From the NCBI RefSeq assembly GCF_022230885.1, contig NZ_JAKGCT010000004.1, forward strand, positions 2,046,001-2,110,000: a DNA stretch of 64,000 nt, given 5' to 3'. A model generated the notes under the pieces. The model was not told the origin of the DNA, made no database searches, and worked only from the letters and a program-made list of their open reading frames with translations. Source of the stretch: Paenalcaligenes niemegkensis (lineage in GTDB: Bacteria > Pseudomonadota > Gammaproteobacteria > Burkholderiales > Burkholderiaceae_B). The translations under genes were made by a program, and so were the position numbers. This document shows, in pieces, positions 9,663 through 18,006 of the stretch. Each line of letters begins with the position of its first letter. Positions within the stretch are counted from its first letter, which is position 1.

Positions 9663-10856
9663 TTAAGCGTTTTCCATTGCACCCAAATAGCGTCTGGCGT
9701 TCCACTTATGGAAATAATGAGTCGGTTGATCAAGCTCTGGCGAGAAAGCCCCACCTTGGTAAGCAGGAGAGTTGCGACCTACCTGCATGCCTTCAACGGC
9801 ACCAATGTCCTCTGCAAAAACCACACACCAAGAATTTAATACTTCTGCTCGATTTTGCTTATACTTTGGCGCATTTGCACTCTCTTCCCCGACGTAAAAT
9901 AAGCGTAAATGCTCTGTGGTCTCTGTTGCGTTTAGGGGTTCCAGTATCATCGCAAAAGCGTGATCTGCTTGGATGCCTAGCAAGACATTTGGAAATAGGG
10001 CAATGTACTCGGCATGGCGTAATTTGTCTTGGGGCCAAGCCTCCAAAACAGGCAATGACGTACCTGCAACCTCGGCTAAGTTATATACATAACTCCCTTG
10101 GCCAGCAAAGTTATCTGCAAACAAAATATTATAGTGATCCTCGAGGCGGGAATAACTATTTAGCGCAGGATGCACCCATGGCAAATGGTAAGCTTCACAG
10201 TAATTATCCACCGCAAGTTTCCAATTGCACTTGACGCTCAGCTGATGCTTACAGTCATCAGCCTCAACCCAAGCGTTCATGCTTTCAGGCCCCAGGAACT
10301 CTGACCAGCGCTCGGTTAATGGCGCAATTGAATCCGTAAATTCAGGAGCATTTCCGCTGAGATTCACAAAAACCATACCAAACCAAACATGGCTGCGGAT
10401 TTCTCTCAACCCATTGTTTTCACAATTAAATCTTTCATCCGTATGTTTATCCACACCACCAATATGCGGTGTTCCCTTTAACTCTCCGTCCAAATTATAA
10501 GACCAGGCATGGTAAGGACAGACCATCACGCCATGATTTTTCCCTTCTTCATGGACTAACTTCATCCCTCGATGACTGCATACATTATGAAACACCTTAA
10601 TTTGATCATTTTTATCGCGCACAATGACCAAGGGTAACTCCATAAAATCAAGTGGTTTTACATAACCAGATTCTTTTAAATCACTTAAAAAAGAAACGGC
10701 TGCCCACTCTTTACTCAATACATTATCGCGTTCAAAACGGAATGCCGTTTCATCTGTATAAAAAGGGTTGGAGAGGCCTCGCGAATGTTCTATTGGCTCG
10801 AGCACACGCTCCAAGTGTAGTTTGATCATTTCTTTATTTTTTAAAAAATGACTCAT
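9663..10856 (-). CDS. Rieske non-haem iron oxygenase acting on a quaternary amine (GbcA/CntA-like)
   Basis: A 397-aa alpha-subunit oxygenase. The Rieske cluster ligands are C93-x-H95 and C113-x2-H116 (CSHRG, CPYHAW). The catalytic iron motif EAYHLPWVHP gives H224 and H229. The residue that relays electrons between subunits, Asp in most ring-hydroxylating oxygenases, is Glu here (E221), as described for carnitine monooxygenase CntA and related quaternary-amine demethylases. That supports N-demethylation or C-N cleavage of a betaine-like compound over aromatic ring oxidation. It heads the operon with a good AGGAGA site. Its reductase is encoded separately at 2.2-3.3 kb. Glycine betaine, carnitine or stachydrine are all possible substrates. 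Confidence 0.85.
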   Translation of the reverse strand: MSHFLKNKEMIKLHLERVLEPIEHSRGLSNPFYTDETAFRFERDNVLSKEWAAVSFLSDLKESGYVKPLDFMELPLVIVRDKNDQIKVFHNVCSHRGMKLVHEEGKNHGVMVCPYHAWSYNLDGELKGTPHIGGVDKHTDERFNCENNGLREIRSHVWFGMVFVNLSGNAPEFTDSIAPLTERWSEFLGPESMNAWVEADDCKHQLSVKCNWKLAVDNYCEAYHLPWVHPALNSYSRLEDHYNILFADNFAGQGSYVYNLAEVAGTSLPVLEAWPQDKLRHAEYIALFPNVLLGIQADHAFAMILEPLNATETTEHLRLFYVGEESANAPKYKQNRAEVLNSWCVVFAEDIGAVEGMQVGRNSPAYQGGAFSPELDQPTHYFHKWNARRYLGAMENA

Positions 10857-10940
10857 TGATTTGTCTCCTGATTGATAGTTTTTAGTCGTCTTGCCTTGAG
10901 GCTGTTACGGCATAATCCTATTATCAGAAGTTAAAATCAT

Positions 10941-10989
10941 CGCTACAAACGATTTTATTTCTCTTATTGATCATGATTTCTCATAACTC
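10941..10989 (-). promoter_or_regulatory. 49-bp shared upstream element, copy 2
   Basis: Begins CGCTACAAACGATTT on the plus strand, contains TTATTGAT and ends CTCATAACTC, matching copy 1 at 6682-6730 in both ends and length. It ends 84 nt upstream of the oxygenase start codon. Confidence 0.6.
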
Positions 10990-11083
10990 GGCTTTAACTT
11001 AAAACTTTAAAGTCACAACGCATTGATGAGTTTTACTGACGAATTGATCATAAAAAATCCCTTGCTTAATCCTCTGAGCCGAC

Positions 11084-11128
11084 TCAATAATCAGGGATCC
11101 ATAAAAATATAAAATCAATAATCAGGGA
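11084..11128. repeat. Tandem 14-bp direct repeats in the LysR upstream region
   Basis: The sequence TCAATAATCAGGGA occurs at 11084-11097 and again at 11115-11128. The start-to-start distance is 31 bp, close to three helical turns, so a dimeric or tetrameric regulator could meet both copies on one face of the DNA. They lie between the 49-bp element and the LysR gene. Confidence 0.55.
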
Positions 11129-11277
11129 ATGGTTATGTGCGTAGAAAACTACGGTAGACGCACAACAGGAGGCCCAGGAGTAAAGCGAGAGGACCAGGTA
11201 TTAATTACAGATAATGTGGCCTGAAGTACTTAGCACTTACCCCTTTGATTCACGACTATTATAAAAAAGTTATCCCT

Positions 11278-12234
11278 ATGAAACTCAATCCACTGCCACC
11301 CTTTAAGGCACTGTTATCGTTTGAAGCCACAGCACGGCTGGCGAGCTTCACACGTGCAGCCAATGAACTGCACGTCACACAAGGAGCTATCAGTCGTCAG
11401 ATTGCTCTTCTGGAGGAATTTTTATCCACCACTTTGCTTGACCGGACGACTCGAAGTGTTAACTTGACTAAGACGGGCGAAGAATATTTAGTAGCAGTAC
11501 AAAAATCCTTGCAACCGTTAGTTCAGGCCACGGCTGAAATCACACATTGGAAAGGTAAACAACAAGTAACGATTGCCACCAGCACTGCTCTAGCGTCTAT
11601 GTGGCTTATACCGCGTATATCCGACTTTAATGCTCTCTACCCTGATATAGAATTACGTATCGTGGCGCATGACAATCCCCTGGAGACCCAATTACACGAT
11701 TACGACCTAGCTATTTATTATTTCAGGACACCGCCCTTACAGGGGCAAAGCACCCCATTACACTCTGAGGAGATAGTTCCGGTGTGCTCACCTGGCTATA
11801 TAGAGCAGCACGGACCTATCAATAGTCTTGAAGACTTGGCAAACCACACCTGGCTCCACCTTGACGAGTCGTTAACTCATTGGATCACTTGGGACGATTG
11901 GTTCAGCAAACAAAACCTGACTCCACTGCGGCCAAAACGACGCATCAACATCAACAACTATTCTATGGTTATACAAGCCGCACTCAGTGGCCAAGGTATC
12001 GCATTAGGGTGGAAAAACCTGATTGATTCATACTTGCAGTCAAAATCCCTACTGCCGGTCATCAATCAAACCTTATGCACCAGTTATAAATTCTATATTG
12101 TTGAGCGCGACGACGAATTGGTGCGGCATAAAAACATCCAGCCCCTGCGTGATTGGCTAATCAGCCAAATTGACTCTAGCGAAAAAGAGTTTAGTGCTGC
12201 CACTTACGCTTCTCCACATCACTCAAACCTCTAA
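11278..12234 (+). CDS. LysR-family transcriptional regulator (GcvA-like)
   Basis: An N-terminal winged helix-turn-helix (FTRAANELHVTQGAISRQI) is followed by a periplasmic-binding-like effector domain. The start at 11278 (MKLNPLPPF) fits the family better than the upstream in-frame start at 11245. The closest family in general appearance is GcvA, whose members often control glycine and quaternary-amine catabolism. Divergent placement from the Rieske oxygenase operon suggests it controls that operon and, through the shared element, the proVWX operon. The effector is unknown. Confidence 0.85.
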   Translation: MKLNPLPPFKALLSFEATARLASFTRAANELHVTQGAISRQIALLEEFLSTTLLDRTTRSVNLTKTGEEYLVAVQKSLQPLVQATAEITHWKGKQQVTIATSTALASMWLIPRISDFNALYPDIELRIVAHDNPLETQLHDYDLAIYYFRTPPLQGQSTPLHSEEIVPVCSPGYIEQHGPINSLEDLANHTWLHLDESLTHWITWDDWFSKQNLTPLRPKRRININNYSMVIQAALSGQGIALGWKNLIDSYLQSKSLLPVINQTLCTSYKFYIVERDDELVRHKNIQPLRDWLISQIDSSEKEFSAATYASPHHSNL

Positions 12235-12249
12235 ATAAGGGGCCCCGTC

Positions 12250-12630
12250 ATGCCTTACGATATTCAACTGCAGCAAATACACGAAGTTATCCAGCGCCAA
12301 ACGAAAAATGTCTCGTATGTGCTTACTGATCGCTTATGGCCGCGAGGCATTAGCAAGGCCGATCTAGGTACCATTATTTGGTACAAAGATGCTGGCCCAG
12401 CACCCGCCTTGCGTAAAGGCTTGCACGACGGCAGCTTAAGCGCCGAGATGTTCGAACAAGCCTATAAAAAGCAGCTACTTGAGACTCCCGAGACGTTGGA
12501 ACCTTTACTCAAGCAAGCCCGGCAGGGCGACTTATGCCTTCTGACCGCCACTCATAACCCAAACACCTCTTATTTAGTCGTGTTGCTTGATGCATTATTA
12601 AAAAAGCTAGAAGCCAAAGCCTCAAAATAA
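12250..12630 (+). CDS. DUF488 family protein (YeaO-like)
   Basis: A 126-aa cytoplasmic protein with the DUF488 pattern VLTDRLWPRGISK near the N-terminus, a central WYKDAGPAPALRKG region and the late segment LLTATHNPNTSYLVVL. An AAGGGG site precedes ATG 12250. It follows the LysR gene by 15 nt and may be cotranscribed. The biochemical role of this family is not established. Confidence 0.8.
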   Translation: MPYDIQLQQIHEVIQRQTKNVSYVLTDRLWPRGISKADLGTIIWYKDAGPAPALRKGLHDGSLSAEMFEQAYKKQLLETPETLEPLLKQARQGDLCLLTATHNPNTSYLVVLLDALLKKLEAKASK

Positions 12631-12704
12631 AACCTGCTCTGAGTGGACCGCCATAGATCCAGCGGCAATCGTTGGTAGACTGCGCTGCCCTGCCTAACAG
12701 CTAT

Positions 12705-13412
12705 TTATACACTCACCATGGCCGCCCGCTTCCGCTGTGCAAACCAACGGCCCAGCAACACAATAAACAGGGCTCCAACTGCTTCGACAGCCAATTTCAG
12801 GACACCTGAAGGTTCACCGAACCGCTCGACAATGACAATGTCAGTGATCAGCATTCCGCCGGCAATCCAGCCCAACAAGGCCGCACCGAATGTGATGACA
12901 CTGGGGAAGCGATCGATTAGCTTCAATACCAAGGTACTTCCCCAGATAATGATGGGCACACTAATCACCAAGCCAAACACGACCAGGCCTATTTGATGCT
13001 CCGGGTTTGCCCCCTGCGCTGCCCCCGCAATGGCGATGACGTTATCAAGGCTCATCACGAAATCTGCCACGATAATCGTTTTAACCGCGGACATGATCGA
13101 TGTACTGCCATTAATATTGCCATGTCCATCCCCGTCAGGAATCAGGAGCTTAACTCCGATCCACACCAGCAATAAGGCGCCCACAATCTTCAGGAACGGG
13201 ATACTCAGCAATGTCAAAGCAAAAGCAATTAGCACCACACGCAGGCCGATTGCACCAGCTGTACCCCACAAGATGCCTTGCATGCGTTGCTTGCGCGGCA
13301 AATTACGGCACGCAAGCGCAATGACCACAGCGTTATCGCCACCCAGCAAAATGTCGATCAGAATGATCTGAAAGACTGCCGCCCAGCTCAGTGTCTGTAA
13401 AAATTCAAGCAT
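12705..13412 (-). CDS. TerC-family integral membrane protein, probable manganese exporter
   Basis: A 235-aa protein with about seven transmembrane helices. The acidic intramembrane motifs typical of the TerC/Alx/YkoY group are present: LGGDNAVVIALAC near residue 25 and MSLDNVIAIAGAA near residue 120. These Asp residues are thought to carry the metal ion. The gene lies directly behind a yybP-ykoY riboswitch, which independently points to Mn2+ homeostasis. It is monocistronic and convergent with the DUF488 gene. Confidence 0.88.
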   Translation of the reverse strand: MLEFLQTLSWAAVFQIILIDILLGGDNAVVIALACRNLPRKQRMQGILWGTAGAIGLRVVLIAFALTLLSIPFLKIVGALLLVWIGVKLLIPDGDGHGNINGSTSIMSAVKTIIVADFVMSLDNVIAIAGAAQGANPEHQIGLVVFGLVISVPIIIWGSTLVLKLIDRFPSVITFGAALLGWIAGGMLITDIVIVERFGEPSGVLKLAVEAVGALFIVLLGRWFAQRKRAAMVSV

Positions 13413-13528
13413 AAGTCACCCTTTAAATAACAAAGTAAAAAAGACGAAGGGAAACGAATCAGGCCGAGCGCAATGGCCCCCTTGCTTGAATGACACGGCA
13501 TGTAGACAAAGTGAGCACCAGACAACGC

Positions 13529-13559
13529 AAAAAAGGCCTGTTCCGTCAGGACACAGGCC
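13529..13559 (-). terminator. Rho-independent terminator, expression platform of the Mn2+ riboswitch
   Basis: On the minus strand GGCCTGT and ACAGGCC pair around an 11-nt loop and are followed by six T. It lies between the aptamer and the TerC start codon, so metal binding probably decides between this terminator and read-through. Confidence 0.85.
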
Positions 13560-13575
13560 ACAGCTATCGCTGGAG

Positions 13576-13706
13576 TATAGACCTTGCCCTTAATGGCAAG
13601 GTCTCGCTTGCAACATGGTATGTTGCTCGGGCACCGGGCGCTTGCAAAGCGTTGCAAGACAGCCGTAATGACGATGCTACGAAGAAAAGCTACTCCCCTT
13701 GATGTG
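13576..13706 (-). ncRNA. yybP-ykoY manganese riboswitch aptamer
   Basis: Read on the minus strand, the element opens with the hallmark GGGGAGUAGC and closes with GCAAGCGAGACCUUGCC, the conserved metal-site segments of this class (as in the E. coli alx and mntP leaders). Between them lie CGCCCGGUGCCC and AACAUACCAUGUU helices. The 3' side then forms AGACCUUGCC / GGCAAGGUCU. It precedes a TerC-family gene, the usual context. Mn2+ binding would relieve termination at the hairpin just downstream. Confidence 0.9.
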
Positions 13707-13913
13707 CATAAGTATATTCGCACGACAAGCAAAGTCAAGCTCGTCAACGCTCTTAAAAGAGTGCAACAGGGGCGGCGAACAAATGCCAGGTTCAGCCACC
13801 CCACTTACAAAAACGTAAAGAAAGACGCCTGTTTAACGAACCTTGCCGTGCTTTAAAATCAACCTAGCATCAAGCCAAGAAAGAAATGATGCTAGCTAAA
13901 TACACTTACTCAG

Positions 13914-14372
13914 CTACTGCTTTTCCACTGTGCCTTTCAGCTCCAATTCCACTAAGCCTGACTGGGGCAAGGTGCGCACACCTATAGAGGTTCTGGCATG
14001 ATTACCTAAGTCATCTCCCAATACCTCCAGTAATAGTTCAGAAGCCGCATTCATCGCTTGAGCATGCAAAGTAAAGCCATCCGCACCCATGATATAGCCA
14101 TTTAATTTTACTAAGCGTATCTGCTCACCTTCACTAAGAGCTTCCGCTGCTACGCTAATTAACCGCAGAGCAGCAACACGCGCAGCGGCTTGTATCTTTT
14201 CAATGTCAGAATCATCAGCTGGTCCTTGAATCATCTCGTCATCGGTGCGAGAGACCTGGCCACTCAAATAAAGCTGATCACCTATTCTTCGATAAGGCGC
14301 GTAGCGGCCCCCTGCAGTCACTACGGGTAATGTTAATCCCAGCTGCTTGCAACGCTGTTTAATATAATTCAC
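13914..14372 (-). CDS. RidA/YjgF-family enamine/imine deaminase
   Basis: A 152-aa protein of the RidA superfamily with the typical elements GDQLYLSGQVSR, LVKLNGYIMGADGFT and ARTSIGVRTLP, the last containing the conserved Arg. Such proteins hydrolyse reactive 2-aminoacrylate-type imines released by PLP enzymes or amine oxidases. It starts 14 nt after the corrected end of the gamma-glutamyltranspeptidase gene and ends the TctCBA-ggt-ridA operon. It may clear imine intermediates of the local pathway. The specific subgroup is uncertain. Confidence 0.82.
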   Translation of the reverse strand: MNYIKQRCKQLGLTLPVVTAGGRYAPYRRIGDQLYLSGQVSRTDDEMIQGPADDSDIEKIQAAARVAALRLISVAAEALSEGEQIRLVKLNGYIMGADGFTLHAQAMNAASELLLEVLGDDLGNHARTSIGVRTLPQSGLVELELKGTVEKQ

Positions 14373-14385
14373 TGCTTTCTCCCAA

Positions 14386-15973
14386 TTACCAGCCTAAGGC
14401 ATAGCCTTCTCGACGAGCATCAGCGGCTCCTTCAAAACAACCGCTTTGTTGATTTATAGCTATCGCTTGAGCCCCCCCATAAGATCAGTCCAGTCCTCCA
14501 TTACTTGCATTGCATGGCCTCGCTGAGATAGCTCCTTGATCAATGAGGCAGAAAAACGCCCCTCTATGGCAACCTCCATGCCTTCAAGGCTGCGCCATCT
14601 TGGGGCATCGATAGCGCGCTGCACATCAAAACCATGATCCAAAATATAACTAATCACTTGTAGGTTGGTTTGCGTTTGACCATAATCGCCTGGGGTACCT
14701 AAGGCTAAAACAGGTTTGTTATCCTTAAGCACCATAGGAGCCAATAGTGTATGGGCCGTACGCTTGGCAGCGGCCACACAGTTAATATGCTCTAAGTCAT
14801 TCGAGAAACCAGATAGACGATTATTCATCACGAAGCCAGTGCCCGGCGCTATCCAGCAGGAGCCAAACTCATTAAAGACACTTTGAATCCACGAGACTAC
14901 ATTGCCTTCTTTATCGGCGATGGTTAAATAAGTAGTGTGGCTCAACAATGCACCTATCTCGCCCGGTACATAAGAGGCGGCCTGACTTAGTGATAAATCT
15001 GAAGCGCGCTGTTTAATATAAGCAGAGTCTAATAACTGTTCAGGTTTAATCTCGCAGTGCCCGGGATCACTTAAATAAGCACTTAAATCGCTAAAAGAAG
15101 CCTTTTTAGCTTCAATCATTAAATGAATCCAATCAGCAGAGTCCCAGCCCGTAACAGGGACTCTGCTTGCTTCCATCAAAGCCAGCTGTTGCAGCAATAG
15201 TGTTCCCATAGTAGGGGGCTGCTGTACGGCTATTTGATAACCCCTGTAATGACCTAAGACAGTCGCTTCAATATAGGATTGATGCTGCTCTAGATCATCC
15301 ATGGACAATAATCCACCATGTCTTTCGAGTGCGCTAATAATACGCTCACCTAATTCACCTGTGTACATTACCTGTACACCCTGATTGGCAATAAGCTCCA
15401 AGCTGTACGCGAGATCTGGCAGGCGTAAAATCTCACCCGCCTGTGGCCAGCGACCATTAATTTGATAAGTATTAATGGTGTTTTCGCATTGTTTTAGTAA
15501 ACTATCTTTTCTTTGAAACGCTCCTGCCACCCGTGCGGACACCACAAAACCATCTCGCGCATAGGAAATCGCCGGAGCTAACAGCTCTTTCAAACTAAAT
15601 GAGCAATGTCTCTCCACGACCTCCCCCAGGCATGAACAATGCCTGGCACAGTGGGACTCAAGGCCCCGTAAGTGGGTATACCGTTCTTAAATTGTCCTGG
15701 ATCTAGACGTTGTGCAGATTTTCCAGAAGCATTTAAACCTTCTAGCTTCCCTGTTTGGTGATCATAATAAGTATAAAAGGCATCACCGCCCACACCACTC
15801 GCTGCGGGGTCCACTACACACAACACAGCAGAGGCGGTAATAGCCGCATCCATGGCGCTGCCCCCTTGTTGCAAGATAGCTAAAGCAGCTTGACTTGCTA
15901 GAGGGTGCCCGGTAGCAACCATACCGTTAGCAGCATAAATAACGGGACGAGTGAGCTGAGAGTTATACGACAT
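14386..15973 (-). CDS. ggt: gamma-Glutamyltranspeptidase (two apparent frameshifts)
   Basis: A Ntn-hydrolase precursor. The N-terminal part (start 15973, AGGAGA site) has ANGMVATGHPLASQAALAIL and GGSAMDAA. The catalytic Thr appears as SHTTYLTIAD, where the precursor would self-cleave, and NNRLSGF and GTPGDYGQTQTNLQV follow. The frame breaks at the C5 run 15623-15627 and again at the C7 run 14472-14478. Adding one base to each gives a continuous protein ending DARREGYALGW at TAA 14386. No clear signal peptide is seen, so a cytoplasmic enzyme is likely. It would release glutamate from a gamma-glutamyl compound brought in by the adjacent TctABC importer. It could instead be a GGT-like amidase with another substrate. 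Confidence 0.82.
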
Positions 15974-16001
15974 TAAACGTTGTCTCCTAAATTTGTTGAG
16001 A

Positions 16002-17516
16002 TCACGCTGAACCACCAGGAAGCTGCTGTAGGCTTACTGATCGTCTAGAGAATGATTTATAGATAAAGAAAAGAAAAAAACAAATTGTCAGAAGTGACAT
16101 ACCTAAAACGATAGGCCGATGAAATATTTCTATAACTCCCCCGCTTGGGTACATTTCCAGGGTACGTATTAGAGATTCTTCAAGCATAGGACCTAGCACT
16201 AACGTCAAAATTAAAGGTGCCACAGGGAAATCGAGTTTTTTCATCCAATAACCAAAACAGCCTGCACCCAACAGTAAACAAACCCCAAAAATTCCGTTAT
16301 ATTCAGAGTAAGAACCTATTATCATTAATACAATAATTATGGTGTAGAGAATAGACGGCGGAATTTTTAGAATAGAGACCCACATTCTGATTAAAGGTAG
16401 GTTCCAAATTAACAGAAGAATATTACCTACGAAAAAACTGGCAATAATTGTCCACACCAAAGTAGGATTATCTCTGAATAACAAAGGACCCGGAACGATA
16501 CCATTAACTAGGAAGGCTCCTAAAATCAATGCAATGGTAGGAGTAGTAGGAATACCCATCGTTAATAACGGTATTAATGTAGCCTGAGCATGCGAGTTAT
16601 TAGCGGCCTCTGGAGCAGCCACTCCCTCTACCGCTCCCTTACCAAAGCGCTCAGGGTTTTTAGCGATACTTTTTTCAGAAGAGTAAGCTATGAATGACGA
16701 AATTGAAGGCATCATTCCCGGGATTAAACCTAGAAAAAACCCTATACCTGAACCACGAGCGATAGGAGCTATTACCGACCTCCACTCGCTCTTCGAAGGC
16801 ATTAACTTACCTATTTTCAGTACCTCTTGCTTTTTAGCCCGATGCTCTAATTGAACAAAGATATCAGCTAAACCAAACAACCCCATAACGATAGGTACAA
16901 AAGATAGACCTTCAAAGAGTTCAGGAACTCCGAATGTAAAGCGTGGATAAGCTTGTGTAGGATCTAAGCCAACAGTTCCTAAGGTTAGTCCAAAAATACC
17001 CATTATTAATGTTTTTATCATCGAAGCGCCTGACAAACCCATCAATAAAGATAAAGAAAAAACCAACAAAGCTAACTGTTCAGGTGGCCCAAATTTAAAA
17101 GCAAAGCCTGCTACTATAGGTGCGGCGATAACCAAGGCTATCGTGGCGATTAAACCTCCAGTTGCCGAAGAAATGGCAGCCACAAAAAGTGCGGGGCCTG
17201 CCCTGCCTTCTTTAGCTAAAGGATGACCATCAAAACACGTAATAGCACTTGTAGCTTCTCCAGGTACGTTAAGTAAAACTGCAGTAATTGTTCCCCTGAA
17301 TAGACTGCCATAATAAATGGCAATCAACATAATGATGGCTCCCGTCGTATCTAAAGCAAAAGAAAATGGAAGCAATAGGGCCACGGCTGCAGCTGGACCT
17401 AATCCAGGTAAAACTCCTACTAACATGCCCAAACCAGTTCCAGCTAAGGCATATAGTAAGTTCGAATATTGCAGCGCATTACTGAAACCATGCATTAATA
17501 AAGAAATAGACTCCAT
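16002..17516 (-). CDS. tctA: Tripartite tricarboxylate transporter large permease TctA
   Basis: A 504-aa polytopic membrane protein with about eleven helices. Conserved TctA segments include GVLPGLGPAAAVALLLPFSF, NVPGEATSAITCFDGHPLAK, GLIPGMMPSISSF and the TMGIPTTPTIALILGAFLVNG region. It forms the ion-coupled channel with TctB. It follows tctB and precedes ggt by 28 nt. The frame is intact here, unlike its paralogue at 39.7-41.2 kb. The substrate is unknown; these systems carry diverse carboxylates. Confidence 0.93.
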   Translation of the reverse strand: MESISLLMHGFSNALQYSNLLYALAGTGLGMLVGVLPGLGPAAAVALLLPFSFALDTTGAIIMLIAIYYGSLFRGTITAVLLNVPGEATSAITCFDGHPLAKEGRAGPALFVAAISSATGGLIATIALVIAAPIVAGFAFKFGPPEQLALLVFSLSLLMGLSGASMIKTLIMGIFGLTLGTVGLDPTQAYPRFTFGVPELFEGLSFVPIVMGLFGLADIFVQLEHRAKKQEVLKIGKLMPSKSEWRSVIAPIARGSGIGFFLGLIPGMMPSISSFIAYSSEKSIAKNPERFGKGAVEGVAAPEAANNSHAQATLIPLLTMGIPTTPTIALILGAFLVNGIVPGPLLFRDNPTLVWTIIASFFVGNILLLIWNLPLIRMWVSILKIPPSILYTIIIVLMIIGSYSEYNGIFGVCLLLGAGCFGYWMKKLDFPVAPLILTLVLGPMLEESLIRTLEMYPSGGVIEIFHRPIVLGMSLLTICFFLFFIYKSFSRRSVSLQQLPGGSA

Positions 17517-17526
17517 ACCTAACTCC

Positions 17527-18006
17527 CTAACCTAACCAGGCTATATTCATGGAAGGTAAAGGAACACCTAAGGCCTTCTGGAAAATCAACACGCACAGTA
17601 GACTGGTAGTTAAGGCTATTCCTCCTATAAGCAGGAAGTGATGCTTGCCTAACACATACATACTGACAGCCACTATAATGAAAGAAGTTAAAGCGAAACC
17701 TAAAGTCTCCATGCAAAAAATAGCAAACAAATATAAAACAATTACGATGCCAATTCTCAGATAAGAGGCCTTACCTAATTTTTGCTGCATATCCGCATCA
17801 CCGGCGCAAAATTTAAATAACCACACTACACTTAGTATCAGAAGCGCGCCGCCCAGAACTAAAGGAAATAACCCTGGACCAGGCCCTGCAGTAGAATAAA
17901 TACTCCATTGAAGTGCAGAATAAATAATGTATGAGGAGTACAACAATAACCCTACAGCTGAGGCATACTTAAGATGAAAATTCGGTTTGAGTTCTTGGCT
18001 CATCAT
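17527..18006 (-). CDS. tctB: Tripartite tricarboxylate transporter small permease TctB
   Basis: A 159-aa membrane protein with four predicted helices. The segment GPGPGLFPLVLGGALLILSV after the first helix is characteristic of TctB. Its start overlaps the end of the binding-protein gene (ATGA-type junction at 18003-18006), so the two are translationally coupled. It partners TctA at 16.0-17.5 kb. Confidence 0.9.
   Translation of the reverse strand: MMSQELKPNFHLKYASAVGLLLYSSYIIYSALQWSIYSTAGPGPGLFPLVLGGALLILSVVWLFKFCAGDADMQQKLGKASYLRIGIVIVLYLFAIFCMETLGFALTSFIIVAVSMYVLGKHHFLLIGGIALTTSLLCVLIFQKALGVPLPSMNIAWLG

Larger units (their letters stand above)
10857..11277. other. Divergent control region between the oxygenase operon and the LysR gene
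   Basis: About 420 bp without a gene. It holds the second 49-bp shared element (10941-10989) and a pair of 14-bp direct repeats (11084-11097 and 11115-11128). Both transcription units start outwards from here. Confidence 0.6.
13413..13913. other. Long leader and intergenic region upstream of the TerC gene
   Basis: Five hundred bases without a protein gene. It contains the minus-strand Mn2+ riboswitch (13576-13706) with its terminator (13529-13559), and near the RidA end a 9-bp stem hairpin at 13864-13895 (arms CTAGCATCA / TGATGCTAG, 14-nt loop) that may be a weak terminator for the RidA operon. Confidence 0.7.

Noticed and set aside
13388-13804. 138-codon minus-strand ORF upstream of the TerC gene
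   Set aside because: It covers the Mn2+ riboswitch and terminator; the conserved RNA explains the sequence.
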